Origin: Bog-473 sp963701955
Lineage (GTDB): Bacteria; Actinomycetota; Acidimicrobiia; Acidimicrobiales; RAAP-2
Assembly (NCBI GenBank): GCA_963701955.1
Contig: OY969694.1
Span: 496,001-560,000, forward strand
Reading direction: 5' to 3'
Length of the DNA: 64,000 bases
The position numbers and the translations under genes are program-made. Within the stretch, counting starts at the first letter, position 1. Every line of letters begins with the position of its first letter. Shown here piece after piece: positions 26,171 to 34,509 of the stretch. The notes under the pieces were generated by a model, which saw nothing but the letters and a program-made list of their open reading frames with translations, searched no databases and had not been told where the DNA came from.

Positions 26171-26691
26171 GCCTCGAGCATCTCTGGGCGGGGTGGCGGC
26201 GGGAGTACATCGTCGAGGCGACCGAGCGCGAGCGCTCGGGGACGACCGAGCAGGCCGAGACGGACTGCGTGTTCTGCCGCCTCGCCGCGGCCAGCGACGA
26301 ACCGTCGGAGGACACGCTCGTGGTCTGGCGGGGCGACCTGACCTTCGTCGTCATGAACGCCTATCCCTATGCCAGCGGGCACGTGCTCGTGCTGCCGCTC
26401 CGCCACGAGGCGTCCCTGTCGGAGCTGACCGAGCAGGAGTCCGCCGAGCTGTGGTCGGCCACGCGACGCGCGGCGGCCTCCATCGAATCCGCCTACGAGC
26501 CCGACGGCTTGAACCTGGGCGCCAATCTCGGTCGGGCGGCAGGAGCGGGTCTGCCGGCGCATGTGCACCTGCACGTGCTGCCGCGCTGGTCGGGCGACAC
26601 CAACTTCATGACCTCCGTGGCCGAGACCAGGGTGCTTCCCGAGACCCTGACCCTTTCCTGGAAGAGGGTCACTGACGCCTGGCCCGGCTGA
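26167..26691 (+). CDS. HIT-family hydrolase/AP4A phosphorylase-like
   Basis: A 174-residue histidine-triad protein. The catalytic triad reads PAHVHLHVLPRW (H-x-H-x-H), preceded by TDCVFCRLAA, FVVMNAYPYASGHVLVLPLRHEASL (shortened: NAYPYASGHVLV) and DGLNLGANLGRAAGAGLP. Mycobacterial Rv2613c, the corresponding gene after thrS, is an AP4A phosphorylase, so dinucleoside polyphosphate breakdown is the probable activity. The GTG start at 26167 overlaps the restored thrS stop, the same coupling as elsewhere in this genome. Confidence 0.85.
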   Translation: MSLEHLWAGWRREYIVEATERERSGTTEQAETDCVFCRLAAASDEPSEDTLVVWRGDLTFVVMNAYPYASGHVLVLPLRHEASLSELTEQESAELWSATRRAAASIESAYEPDGLNLGANLGRAAGAGLPAHVHLHVLPRWSGDTNFMTSVAETRVLPETLTLSWKRVTDAWPG

Positions 26692-26722
26692 CGTAAGGGG
26701 CGCCCCGCGGGCGCGGAGCGTC

Positions 26723-27823
26723 GTGCGGCGGGCGTGGCCCGTCGTGCGCGTGATCGTCAGCCTCGGTCTCGTCGTCGTCGTCGTGTGGGTCCTTGGGGCC
26801 AAGACGTCCGAGCTCTCGGGCTTCGGCACGATCTTCTCCTCGTTCGACTGGTGGTGGGCCGGACCCGCCATCGCCGCCGAGATCGGCTCGTACTTGTGCT
26901 TCGCGGCGATGCAGTACGAGCTCCTCAAGGCGGGGCATCTGCGCGCTCCGTGGACACCGCTGGTCAAACTGTCCTTCGGGTCCCAGGCCATCACCAATTC
27001 GTTGCCGGTGGGCAACGCGGTGGCGTCGGTGTACGGGTTCCGCTGGTTCCGACGCTTCGGGGCGGACAACACGCTCGCCGTGTGGGCCTTGGTCGGGACG
27101 TTGGTGGCCGCCGTCGCCAGTCTTTCGCTCCTGGCGGTGGTCGGGCTGGGGATGGCCGCCGAGCAAGGGGCGTCCTACGACCTGGTGCCCGTCCTCATCG
27201 GCACGTTCGTGGTCATGCTCGGCATCGGGTCCCTCTTCGTGTACGAGCGTCCGCTCAACCTCGTGGTGTCCAGCATGCTCAGGGTCTCGAGGGCGCTGAC
27301 GGGCCGGCCCCGGGGGGACACGACCGCGCAGATCACGCAGATCATGTCCTGGATGACCGCCGTGCGCCTCAACTGGGGCCAGATCGGTCGCATCGTCGCC
27401 TGGGGTGTCGTGAACTGGCTCCTCGACTGTGCCTGCTTCGCCATGATGTTCGTGGCGATCGACGCGCCGATTCCGTGGAAGGGTCTGCTGCTCGCGTACG
27501 GCGCCGGGCAGCTGGCCGCCACGCTGCCCATCACGCCCGGAGGTCTCGGCGTCGTCGAGGGCAGCATCACGGTCGCGCTCGTGGCGTTCGGGGGTGCGGA
27601 GACCAGCACTGCGGCGGCCGTCCTGCTCTACCGGGTCATCAGCTTCTGGATGATCCTGGCCATCGGCTGGATCTTCGTGGTCCAGCTCGCCCTGCAGGTC
27701 CGGCGGGGACGCTGGCCCCGTCAGGCCATGGCTTCCGACGTCGAGGCGGGGCCGGTGGCCTACGCGGGCAGTCCCGTGGTGGTGGCGCTCGACGCCGGGG
27801 CCGGAGCGGAAGGCGACGGGTGA
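26723..27823 (+). CDS. Flippase-like membrane protein (YbhN/UPF0104 family)
   Basis: A 366-residue membrane protein with about eight helices, of the lysylphosphatidylglycerol synthase transmembrane (LPG_synthase_TM, UPF0104) superfamily. Characteristic segments are SQAITNSLPVGNAVASVYGF and AYGAGQLAATLPITPGGLGV then VEGSITVALVAFG. Members without the catalytic domain are believed to move or regulate lipids, such as lipid-linked sugars, but the exact activity is unknown. The start is a GTG at 26723, 31 bp after the HIT gene. The C-terminus is a soluble tail. The downstream gene starts on its stop codon, so they are co-translated. Confidence 0.75.
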   Translation: MRRAWPVVRVIVSLGLVVVVVWVLGAKTSELSGFGTIFSSFDWWWAGPAIAAEIGSYLCFAAMQYELLKAGHLRAPWTPLVKLSFGSQAITNSLPVGNAVASVYGFRWFRRFGADNTLAVWALVGTLVAAVASLSLLAVVGLGMAAEQGASYDLVPVLIGTFVVMLGIGSLFVYERPLNLVVSSMLRVSRALTGRPRGDTTAQITQIMSWMTAVRLNWGQIGRIVAWGVVNWLLDCACFAMMFVAIDAPIPWKGLLLAYGAGQLAATLPITPGGLGVVEGSITVALVAFGGAETSTAAAVLLYRVISFWMILAIGWIFVVQLALQVRRGRWPRQAMASDVEAGPVAYAGSPVVVALDAGAGAEGDG

Positions 27824-28254
27824 TCCCGCTGCGGCGCCGGTTGATCGGCCCCCTCGTGGGTCTCTTGGTCGGGGCCTCCGCCCTCGGAGCCTGCTCGGCC
27901 GCCCGGTCGGGGCTGGGCACGACCGACGAGTCGTGCTACCTCGCGCTGCCGACCACGGCCAAGGCCGTGGGGGGCCACGGTCATCTCGCCGGCGTGCGCA
28001 AGTTATCGCTCAGTGGACTGCAATCGGTGTCGCCGCGTCTGTCCGACGACGTGGCAGCTTCGGTGCCCAAGGGGCAGTCGGTTTGCCTGGCCGGCTACAC
28101 CGGCCGCTTCAACGCCTCGTCGGTGGCGAAGCCGCTCGGGCGCCAGGCCGGAACGGTGGCCGTCGTCGTGGTGACCACGCCGGGGAACGAGCTGCTCGCC
28201 ACGCTGATCCTCACGCGGATCCCCGTGCGTTTCGAACACTCGCACATCTTCTGA
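27820..28254 (+). CDS. Small putative lipoprotein, function unknown
   Basis: A 144-residue protein with a short basic N-terminus (VIPLRRRL), a hydrophobic stretch and a lipobox ALGAC with the lipidated cysteine at about residue 25. The mature part has no family I recognise; three further cysteines are seen in DESCYLAL, SVCLAG and nearby, and it ends with FEHSHIF. The GTG start overlaps the stop of the flippase-like gene (GTGA), indicating a shared job at the membrane. It converges on the EF-G2 gene with a 21-bp gap. Confidence 0.6.
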   Translation: MIPLRRRLIGPLVGLLVGASALGACSAARSGLGTTDESCYLALPTTAKAVGGHGHLAGVRKLSLSGLQSVSPRLSDDVAASVPKGQSVCLAGYTGRFNASSVAKPLGRQAGTVAVVVVTTPGNELLATLILTRIPVRFEHSHIF

Positions 28255-28275
28255 CCCCCGCGGCCGTGGCCCGGG

Positions 28276-30369
28276 CTAGACCTCCCGCCGGGGCAGCGAG
28301 GCCGTCAGGTGGTCGGGCAGGGTGTCGTAGTGGTCGTGGGTGGCGCTGAAGGAGCCACGCCCGCCGGTCAGCGCCCGGAGGTCGACCGCGTAGCGCGTGA
28401 GCTCCGACGAGGGCGCCGTAGCCGTGATCGTCTGGGAGCCCTCCTGGTCGGCCGGCTCTGTCCCGATGATGCGGGCACGCCGCGAGTGGAGGTCGCCGAG
28501 CACGTCGCCCTGGCATTCGGAAGGAATGGTGACGCTCAGCAGCGAGACCGGCTCGAGCACGATCGGGCCCGCCTCGGGCAGCGCCGCTCTGACGGCCAAC
28601 CCGGCGGCCATCTTGAAGCTGACTTCGTTGGAGTCGACCGAGTGGGCCTTGCCGTCGTCGACGGTCACGGCCACGTCGACGACGGGGAAGCCGTGCACGC
28701 CGCCGCCCCCGAAGGTCTCGACCACCCCCTTCTCCACGGCACTGATGTACTGCCGCGGGATCGCTCCGCCCACGACCTCGTCGCGGAAGGCGAACCCCTC
28801 CCCGCGACCCAGTGGCTCGAGGCGCAGGTGGCAGACGCCGAACTGCCCGTGCCCGCCCGACTGCTTCTTGTGCTTGCCTTCGGCCTGCGCCGGCCTGGAG
28901 ATGGTCTCGCGGTAGGGGATGCGCAGCTCCTCGCGCTCGACGTGGACGTTGCACTTGCGCTCGAGCCGTTCGAGGGTGACGGCCAGGTGGACCTCACCGT
29001 TGACACCCAAGATGGTCTGGTGCGTCTCGTCGTTGCGGGTCACCGTCAGGGACGGATCCTCGTCGCACAGCCGTCCCAGGGCGGACATCAGCTTGTCGTC
29101 GTCCGCCCGGGTGGAGGGGTGCACCGCCACCGACAGGGCGGGCGGCACCAGCGCGGGCGGCGGCACCACGACCGGTTGGCCCCTGGGCGCCAGGGTGTCA
29201 CCGGTACGCGTGCCGTTGAGGCGGGGGACGGCGACGAAGTCGCCCGCCACCACGTTCGTCGCCGGCGCCGTGGCATGTCCGGCGATGCTCGCGATGGCGT
29301 GCAGTCGCTCCTCTTCCTTGGTACGAGAGTTCACGAGCACCGCGTCGGGACGAAGCGTCCCCGAGATCACCTTGCACAGCGACATCTTTCCGGTGTGGCT
29401 GTCGTTGAAGGTCTTGGTGACGGTCAGCAGCGTCGGCCCGGTCGGGTCACAGGCGATCTCGACCGTCTCGGTCCCGGCCGCGGCCAGCACGGGCGGGCGC
29501 GAGGCGGGGGTCGGGCAGAGCTCCTCGATCAGCCGGGCCAGCCGGTCCACTCCGACCCCGCTCGCGGCAGAGCAGCAGAGCACCGGGAACACGCTGGCCG
29601 AGGCGACCCCGCCGGCCAGGCTCTTCTCGAGCTCCCGGTAGTCCAGCGCCTCACCGTTGAGGTAGCGCTCCATGAGGTCGTCGTCACCGACAACGATCCC
29701 CTCGACGAGTTGTTCGTGGACGGTGTGCTCCTCGTCCACCAGGTCGTCGGGGATGGGGGCCTCGCGACCGGGCGGCGGCACCGTCCCGTCGAGCGCGCTC
29801 CCACCGGCGGGCGTGTCGTAGTGGGTTGCCGTGTCGTCCAGCAGATCGATCACGCCGTGGAAGTCGGCCTCCTGCCCGATCGGCAGCTCCACCGGCGCCA
29901 CACCGGCGCCGAAGCGCTCACGGATCTCCGACAGCGTCCGGTCGAAATCGGCGCGCTCGCGATCGAGCTTGTTCACGACGATCACCCGCGGCACGCCCAG
30001 TCGTGCGGCGGCGCGCCAGGCGTCCTCGGTCTGCGCCTGTACGCCGTCCGTGGCGCTGACCACGACCACCGCGAGGTCCACGCCGGCCAGGGCGGAGACC
30101 ATTTCGGATGCGAAGTCCGCGTACCCCGGTGAGTCGAGGAGGTTGACCTTGACCCCGTTGACGATGAAGGGGGCCATGCTGGTCGAGATGGACAGTTGGC
30201 GCGAGACCTCTTCGGGCTCGAAGTCCATGACGGTCGTGCCCTTCTCGACCGAACCCCGTCGGGCGATGGCGCCGGTGGTGGCCAGGAGAGCCTCGGCCAG
30301 GGTGGTCTTGCCGGCGCCGTGGTGTCCGACGAGGGCCACATTGCGAATTGCGGTCGGGTCGTGTGGCAC
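28276..30369 (-). CDS. Elongation factor G-like GTPase (EF-G2)
   Basis: A 697-residue translational GTPase. G1 is GHHGAGKTTL, G3 DSPGYADF and G4 NKLD; domains II to V follow, with AGDFVAVPRLNGTRTGDTL, the domain IV region EGKHKKQSGGHGQFG and the C-terminal DVLGDLHSRRARIIGT. The sequence is of the EF-G-like group found as a second copy in actinobacteria (for example FusA2 in mycobacteria), which lacks strong translocation activity in the cases studied; its role is not settled. The start is a GTG with GGAGGA just upstream. It lies downstream of the glycosyltransferase gene on the minus strand and converges with the lipoprotein gene. Confidence 0.85.
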   Translation of the reverse strand: MPHDPTAIRNVALVGHHGAGKTTLAEALLATTGAIARRGSVEKGTTVMDFEPEEVSRQLSISTSMAPFIVNGVKVNLLDSPGYADFASEMVSALAGVDLAVVVVSATDGVQAQTEDAWRAAARLGVPRVIVVNKLDRERADFDRTLSEIRERFGAGVAPVELPIGQEADFHGVIDLLDDTATHYDTPAGGSALDGTVPPPGREAPIPDDLVDEEHTVHEQLVEGIVVGDDDLMERYLNGEALDYRELEKSLAGGVASASVFPVLCCSAASGVGVDRLARLIEELCPTPASRPPVLAAAGTETVEIACDPTGPTLLTVTKTFNDSHTGKMSLCKVISGTLRPDAVLVNSRTKEEERLHAIASIAGHATAPATNVVAGDFVAVPRLNGTRTGDTLAPRGQPVVVPPPALVPPALSVAVHPSTRADDDKLMSALGRLCDEDPSLTVTRNDETHQTILGVNGEVHLAVTLERLERKCNVHVEREELRIPYRETISRPAQAEGKHKKQSGGHGQFGVCHLRLEPLGRGEGFAFRDEVVGGAIPRQYISAVEKGVVETFGGGGVHGFPVVDVAVTVDDGKAHSVDSNEVSFKMAAGLAVRAALPEAGPIVLEPVSLLSVTIPSECQGDVLGDLHSRRARIIGTEPADQEGSQTITATAPSSELTRYAVDLRALTGGRGSFSATHDHYDTLPDHLTASLPRREV

Positions 30370-30441
30370 GTGTCCTCCGTCCTAAACCGGCGTGTGATGG
30401 TTCGGTGACCTTCGAGTGTACGACCGCTCGTGCCGTGCTGC

Positions 30442-31305
30442 TCAGGGCGTGTTCGGGCGGCCTCCACCGGCGGCCTCGCGCTCATTGACCTGGGGTCGCA
30501 GGCCATATGCGTCGATGGCGGCGTCGTACTCGTGGCGCAGCGAATCGCGAACGAAGAGGCCGAGGGTGTCGGCGAGAAGGAGCCATACGGCCTTCAGGGA
30601 GATCGTGCTGCCGAAGCGCTCCTCGATCCGGATCGGCGCCTCCACGATGCGCGTGTAGCCGAGGCGCCGTGCCAGCACCAGCAACTCGAGGTCGAGGGCG
30701 AAGCGGCTCTCGCGCAACAGTGGGAGCACCTCGGCGATGACGCGGCGGTCGACCAGCTTGATCCCGACCTGGGTGTCCTTGACGTTGAGGCGAAAGAGCA
30801 GATGGATCAGATGCTGGTAGCTCCACGAGTACAGGCGCCGTAGCGGGGGATAGTGCACCGACGAGTCACGGTGCCGCTTGCTCCCGATGATGACGTCCGG
30901 GTGCTCGTTGCGCATGATCGAGACGAACGGCGCGAGGAACTCGGGCGAGATGTCGCCGTCGGCATCGATGAAGCCCAGGTAGCGGCCACGACCCATGCCG
31001 AGCCCCACCCGGAGCGCATGTCCCTTGCCCGAGTTGGTGGCGAGCGACACCCGTCTCACAACGCTGTGCGGGAATCCGTCGAGGGTGAACGGGCTTCCGT
31101 CGGTCGAGCCGTCCGAGACGGTGATGATCTCGAAGGTCATGCCCGACTCGTCGAGAACACGGACCATCTGTTCGACAGTCGAGCGCAGGCGGAGCCCGGG
31201 GTTGTAATAGGGCACGACGATTGTGACGTCGAGGGTGGGGTCCGCGAGGACCGTGAGATCGGGTCGGGGTTGCCCCGCGCGCTTGGGCTCGGACACCGGT
31301 ACCAT
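30442..31305 (-). CDS. Family 2 glycosyltransferase, dolichyl-phosphate glucosyltransferase-like
   Basis: A 287-residue GT2 enzyme. It opens the catalytic domain with VTIVVPYYNPG, then VSDGSTDGSP, NSGKGHALRVGLGMGRG and YLGFIDADGDI (the D-x-D metal site), followed by IIGSKRHRDS and VKDTQVGIKLVDRRV. This pattern matches polyprenyl/dolichyl-phosphate beta-glucosyl or mannosyl transferases, which load a sugar on a lipid carrier at the inner face of the membrane. The ATG at 31305 is chosen as the first start after a purine-rich GAGGGG; upstream residues look random. A membrane flippase-like gene nearby is a possible partner. Confidence 0.8.
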   Translation of the reverse strand: MVPVSEPKRAGQPRPDLTVLADPTLDVTIVVPYYNPGLRLRSTVEQMVRVLDESGMTFEIITVSDGSTDGSPFTLDGFPHSVVRRVSLATNSGKGHALRVGLGMGRGRYLGFIDADGDISPEFLAPFVSIMRNEHPDVIIGSKRHRDSSVHYPPLRRLYSWSYQHLIHLLFRLNVKDTQVGIKLVDRRVIAEVLPLLRESRFALDLELLVLARRLGYTRIVEAPIRIEERFGSTISLKAVWLLLADTLGLFVRDSLRHEYDAAIDAYGLRPQVNEREAAGGGRPNTP

Positions 31306-31334
31306 TCCCCTCGCGTTCCCTCGCGTTGGAGCCG

Positions 31335-31362
31335 CACGGAGCGGGCCTGCGCCCGCTCCGTG
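31335..31362. promoter_or_regulatory. Perfect 12-bp inverted repeat, 4-nt loop
   Basis: CACGGAGCGGGC (31335-31346) and GCCCGCTCCGTG (31351-31362) pair perfectly around the loop CTGC. It lies in the 269-bp gap between the divergent GT2 and pgsA genes, 30 bp before the GT2 start. No T-run follows. It could be a 5' leader hairpin of the GT2 transcript or a protein-binding site. Confidence 0.6.
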
Positions 31363-31574
31363 AAGCACGGTCGCACCTTCGCACGCTCGCACCTTCCGCG
31401 GCGAGGCTATCCGACCTCGGACCGGTGTCCATCTCGCGCCGGCTGGGGCACGACACGGCATCTAGGGTCTTTTCGCATGCGCCCCAGGCCCATCAGGGCC
31501 CCGACCGGGGTGAATGGTAAAGTCTTGAGAACAGCGGCGGCCCTTTCGCGGGCTGGCGCGTAACGAGGAGTTCC

Positions 31575-32423
31575 ATGTTCGACGGCCGCTGGCGAACCTC
31601 AGTCGATCGGACCACCGGCCCGGTCGGCGAGGCATTGCACCGCCATGGCATCACCGCGGACGTCCTGACCGCGACGGGCCTGATCTCAGCCACGGTCACC
31701 GCTCTTCTGGTGGCGACCGGTCATCTCCATCTTGCCGTCGTGATGCTCATCGTGACGGGCTTGCACGATCTCCTCGACGGGCCGGTGGCCAAGGCCGCGG
31801 GGACAGCCTCGGTCCGCGGCGCCTTCTTCGACTCGGTCACGGATCGCATCGCGGACGCCGTCCTCATGCTCGGATGCGCCTGGTACCTCCTGGACCGAGG
31901 TTCGGGCCACCTCACGCTTCTGCCGATGGCCATCCTGGCGGTCACCGCTCTGATCTCCTACGAGCGGGCCAAGGCCGAGTCGCTGGGGCTCTCGGCCAAG
32001 GGGGGCCTCATGGAGCGGGGCGAGCGGATGTTCCTTCTCGGCGTGGGGTTCTTGAGCACTGCCATCTTCGTGCCGGTGCTGTGGATCCTCTTCGCACTCG
32101 TGTCGTGCACCGCGGTCTCCCGCTTCGTCAAGGTGTGGAATGCCGCATCGGGTCGGGACGCCGTGATCAAGCGTCGGATCGAGGCGTGGCGCGAACGCCG
32201 GGTCGACTCGCGTTGGCGTGCTCGGCGTACCGCGGGAGTCCCGCGGCGCGACGCCGCGGGTCCCGCCGGCGCGCCGTTGGGTCGTTGGCGGGCGCGACGC
32301 CAGGAGACCTTGGGGAGTCGTTCCGGGCGGACCATGCGTGAACGCCGGCGCGTCGTCCGGGATCACGCTGATCGGTCCAGCCGGAGCCGACGCCGGCCGC
32401 CGGCGACCGGATCGTCCACCTGA
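31575..32423 (+). CDS. pgsA: CDP-alcohol phosphatidyltransferase, phosphatidylinositol-phosphate synthase-like
   Basis: The membrane enzyme that makes phosphatidylinositol phosphate from CDP-diacylglycerol and inositol phosphate. The CDP-alcohol signature D-x2-D-G-x2-A-R-x8-G-x3-D-x3-D is seen as DLLDGPVAK then GAFFDSVTDRIAD, with all four aspartates; the usual arginine is lysine. Five or six helices follow. The first 210 residues match the family; the last 70 (after FVKVWNAASG) are an arginine-rich tail of low complexity. The ATG at 31575 has GAGGAG upstream. Being followed by patA and pimA, as in mycobacteria, it should be the inositol lipid synthase rather than the phosphatidylglycerol one. 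Confidence 0.85.
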   Translation: MFDGRWRTSVDRTTGPVGEALHRHGITADVLTATGLISATVTALLVATGHLHLAVVMLIVTGLHDLLDGPVAKAAGTASVRGAFFDSVTDRIADAVLMLGCAWYLLDRGSGHLTLLPMAILAVTALISYERAKAESLGLSAKGGLMERGERMFLLGVGFLSTAIFVPVLWILFALVSCTAVSRFVKVWNAASGRDAVIKRRIEAWRERRVDSRWRARRTAGVPRRDAAGPAGAPLGRWRARRQETLGSRSGRTMRERRRVVRDHADRSSRSRRRPPATGSST

Positions 32424-32437
32424 GCGACCATCCGACC

Positions 32438-33382
32438 GTGCCGGGCCGGTCCGACACGACCGCCATGGGCCGCCTGCGGGCCGAGGTGAAGTACGTCACC
32501 TACCGTGGCCTGGCCGCCGGGATGGCGCACATACCCGAGCCCCTGGCCCGGGGTGTGGCGCGTTCGGGGGCCCGGGTCCTGTCCAGGCGTCGCGGGCCGG
32601 CAGTCCACATGCACCGGCGTCACGTGCACCGGGTGCTTGCCAGCGAGTGCCCCGACGGCGTCGAGCCGGATCCGGGACTGGTGCGGCGGTGGAGCAGGCG
32701 GTCCTTCGCCGAGTACGCGCGCTACTGGGTGGACGGGGCGCGTCTCCCCTATGAGACCGAAGGAGGGGTCCGGTCACGCTTCACCCTGTTCGAGGGGATG
32801 GAGCACCTGCGCGCCGCCAAGGCGGCCGGCCACGGCATGGTGATGGCCCTGCCGCACGTCGGGAGCTGGGAGTGGGGCGGCTATTGGCTCGCGCTCGAGG
32901 GCATGCCGATGACTGCGGTGGTCGAACGGGTGGAGCCCGAACGCCTCTTCGAGTGGTTCGTCGGGCTCCGCGCGTCCATGGGCCTGACCGCCGTGCCGTT
33001 GGGCGACGGGTCGAGCGGCGCCCTCGTGCGCGCCCTGAAGGCCAACGAGGTGGCCGGCCTGGTGAGCGACCGCGACCTCGGCGGAACCGGCGTCGAGGTC
33101 GAGTTCTTCGGCGAGCGCACCCGGCTCCCTGCCGGAGCAGCCACGCTCGCCCTGCGCACCGGTGCACCACTGATCCCGGTCGTGGTCTATTCGGGCCCAG
33201 GCAACGGGCACACGGCGGTGGTGCACGCGCCGATTGACACCGGTCGGACTGGGACCCTGCGCGACGACGTCCTTCGGGTCACCCAGGCCCTGGCGACGAG
33301 CTTCGAGCACGACATACGGAGCCGCCCCGAGCAGTGGCACATCTATCAGGCAAATTGGCCGAGCGACCGGAGCGCTCCATGA
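32438..33382 (+). CDS. patA: Phosphatidylinositol mannoside acyltransferase
   Basis: A 314-residue acyltransferase of the LpxL/HtrB-PatA family. PatA acylates a mannose of phosphatidylinositol mannosides on the cytoplasmic side. The active-site H-x4-E motif appears as LPHVGSWEWGG (about residues 140-150) and the following substrate region as VSDRDLGGTGVEVEFFGE, then PAGAATLALRTGAPLIPVVV. The last segment WHIYQANWPSDR also matches. The GTG at 32438 or the ATG at 32465 could be the start; the conserved part begins near 32500. Its stop overlaps the pimA ATG (ATGA), so the two are co-translated. Confidence 0.85.
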   Translation: MPGRSDTTAMGRLRAEVKYVTYRGLAAGMAHIPEPLARGVARSGARVLSRRRGPAVHMHRRHVHRVLASECPDGVEPDPGLVRRWSRRSFAEYARYWVDGARLPYETEGGVRSRFTLFEGMEHLRAAKAAGHGMVMALPHVGSWEWGGYWLALEGMPMTAVVERVEPERLFEWFVGLRASMGLTAVPLGDGSSGALVRALKANEVAGLVSDRDLGGTGVEVEFFGERTRLPAGAATLALRTGAPLIPVVVYSGPGNGHTAVVHAPIDTGRTGTLRDDVLRVTQALATSFEHDIRSRPEQWHIYQANWPSDRSAP

Positions 33383-34497
33383 GGGTCGCCATGGTGTCGC
33401 CCTACTCCCTGTCCCGCCCCGGTGGCGTGCAGGGCCAGGTGCTCGGCCTCTCACGCGCCCTGCGGGGCCTGGGGCACGAGGTCACGGTCCTGGGTCCGGC
33501 CGACGGCGACGGCGACGGCGACCTTCCCGACGACATCGGCGCGCACGCGGTGATCGGTCGCTCCTTCGACGTCCGGGCCAACGGTTCGGTTGCGCCGGTC
33601 GCACTCTCGCCGGCGGCGCCGGCACGGGCCGAGCGCATCGTGCGCCGGGGCGGTTTCGACGTGGTCCACCTCCACGAGCCGATGGCGCCTCTCGCGGCTT
33701 ACGGGATCCTGCTGGGATCCCGAGTGCCCATCGTGGGCACCTTCCATCGTTCGGGCACGGACGGCACCATGCGCGCGCTGCGGCCGGCCCTGTCAGGGTT
33801 GGGCCGGAGAATTCGGATCCGCACGGCCGTCTCCGCCGCGGCGCGCGACACCGCGGCCGAGTCGTACGGCGGTTCGTACGAGGTGCTGTTCAACGGCGTG
33901 GACCTCGAGCGCTTCGTCTCGGCACGACCCCATGGCGACGAGGGGGGCAGGCGCTCCATCGTGTTCGTCGGTCGTCACGAGCCGCGCAAGGGGCTCGACG
34001 TCCTTCTCGACTCGTTCGCCGGACTGCCGGACTCCGCCGCGCTGTGGGTGGTCGGGGACGGCCCGACCACCGAGATGGCGCGCCGCAGGCATCCCGAGTC
34101 CGAGCGCGTGCGCTGGCTGGGTCGACTGAGTGACCGTGAGGTGTCCGAGCGTCTCGCCGGTGCCTCGGTCATGTGCGCACCGTCGCTCGGGGGCGAGTCC
34201 TTCGGGGTCGTCCTCCTCGAGGGCATGGCTGCGGGATGCTCGATGGTCGCCTCCGACATCGAGGGCTATCGGGAGGCCGCGGGCGGCCATGCCTCGCTGG
34301 TCGAGCCGGGCGACCCCGGCGCGCTCACCGCCGCGCTCGGGGTGGCCCTCGCCGACGCCGCCTCCGGGACGGGGCGCTCCTCCCCCGAGGCACTTCGCGC
34401 CGCGGCCGAGCATGCCCGTTCGTGGTCCATGGACACCCTGGCGGCGCTCTACGTCGAGGTGTACGAGCGGGCCGCCACGGTGCGCTCCAGGTCATAG
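33379..34497 (+). CDS. pimA: Phosphatidylinositol alpha-mannosyltransferase
   Basis: A 372-residue GT4 retaining mannosyltransferase that puts the first mannose on phosphatidylinositol. Typical parts are the N-terminal MRVAMVSPYSLSRPGGVQGQ (glycine loop), VVHLHEPMAPLAAYGI, GTFHRSG, IVFVGRHEPRKGLDVLL and the donor site PSLGGESFGVVLLEGMAAG with the E-x7-E pair. Start ATG overlaps the patA stop. The pgsA-patA-pimA order is that of mycobacteria, so the cell very likely makes phosphatidylinositol mannosides. The next gene begins 12 bp later. Confidence 0.9.
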   Translation: MRVAMVSPYSLSRPGGVQGQVLGLSRALRGLGHEVTVLGPADGDGDGDLPDDIGAHAVIGRSFDVRANGSVAPVALSPAAPARAERIVRRGGFDVVHLHEPMAPLAAYGILLGSRVPIVGTFHRSGTDGTMRALRPALSGLGRRIRIRTAVSAAARDTAAESYGGSYEVLFNGVDLERFVSARPHGDEGGRRSIVFVGRHEPRKGLDVLLDSFAGLPDSAALWVVGDGPTTEMARRRHPESERVRWLGRLSDREVSERLAGASVMCAPSLGGESFGVVLLEGMAAGCSMVASDIEGYREAAGGHASLVEPGDPGALTAALGVALADAASGTGRSSPEALRAAAEHARSWSMDTLAALYVEVYERAATVRSRS

Positions 34498-34500
34498 GCT
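34495..34500 (+). promoter_or_regulatory. -10 box TAGGCT before M48 protease gene
   Basis: TAGGCT ends 9 nt before the ATG at 34510, overlapping the pimA stop codon. The mRNA would begin about 2-3 nt before the start. Part of the leaderless pattern seen at several genes here. Confidence 0.45.
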
Positions 34501-34509
34501 GGCAGACCC

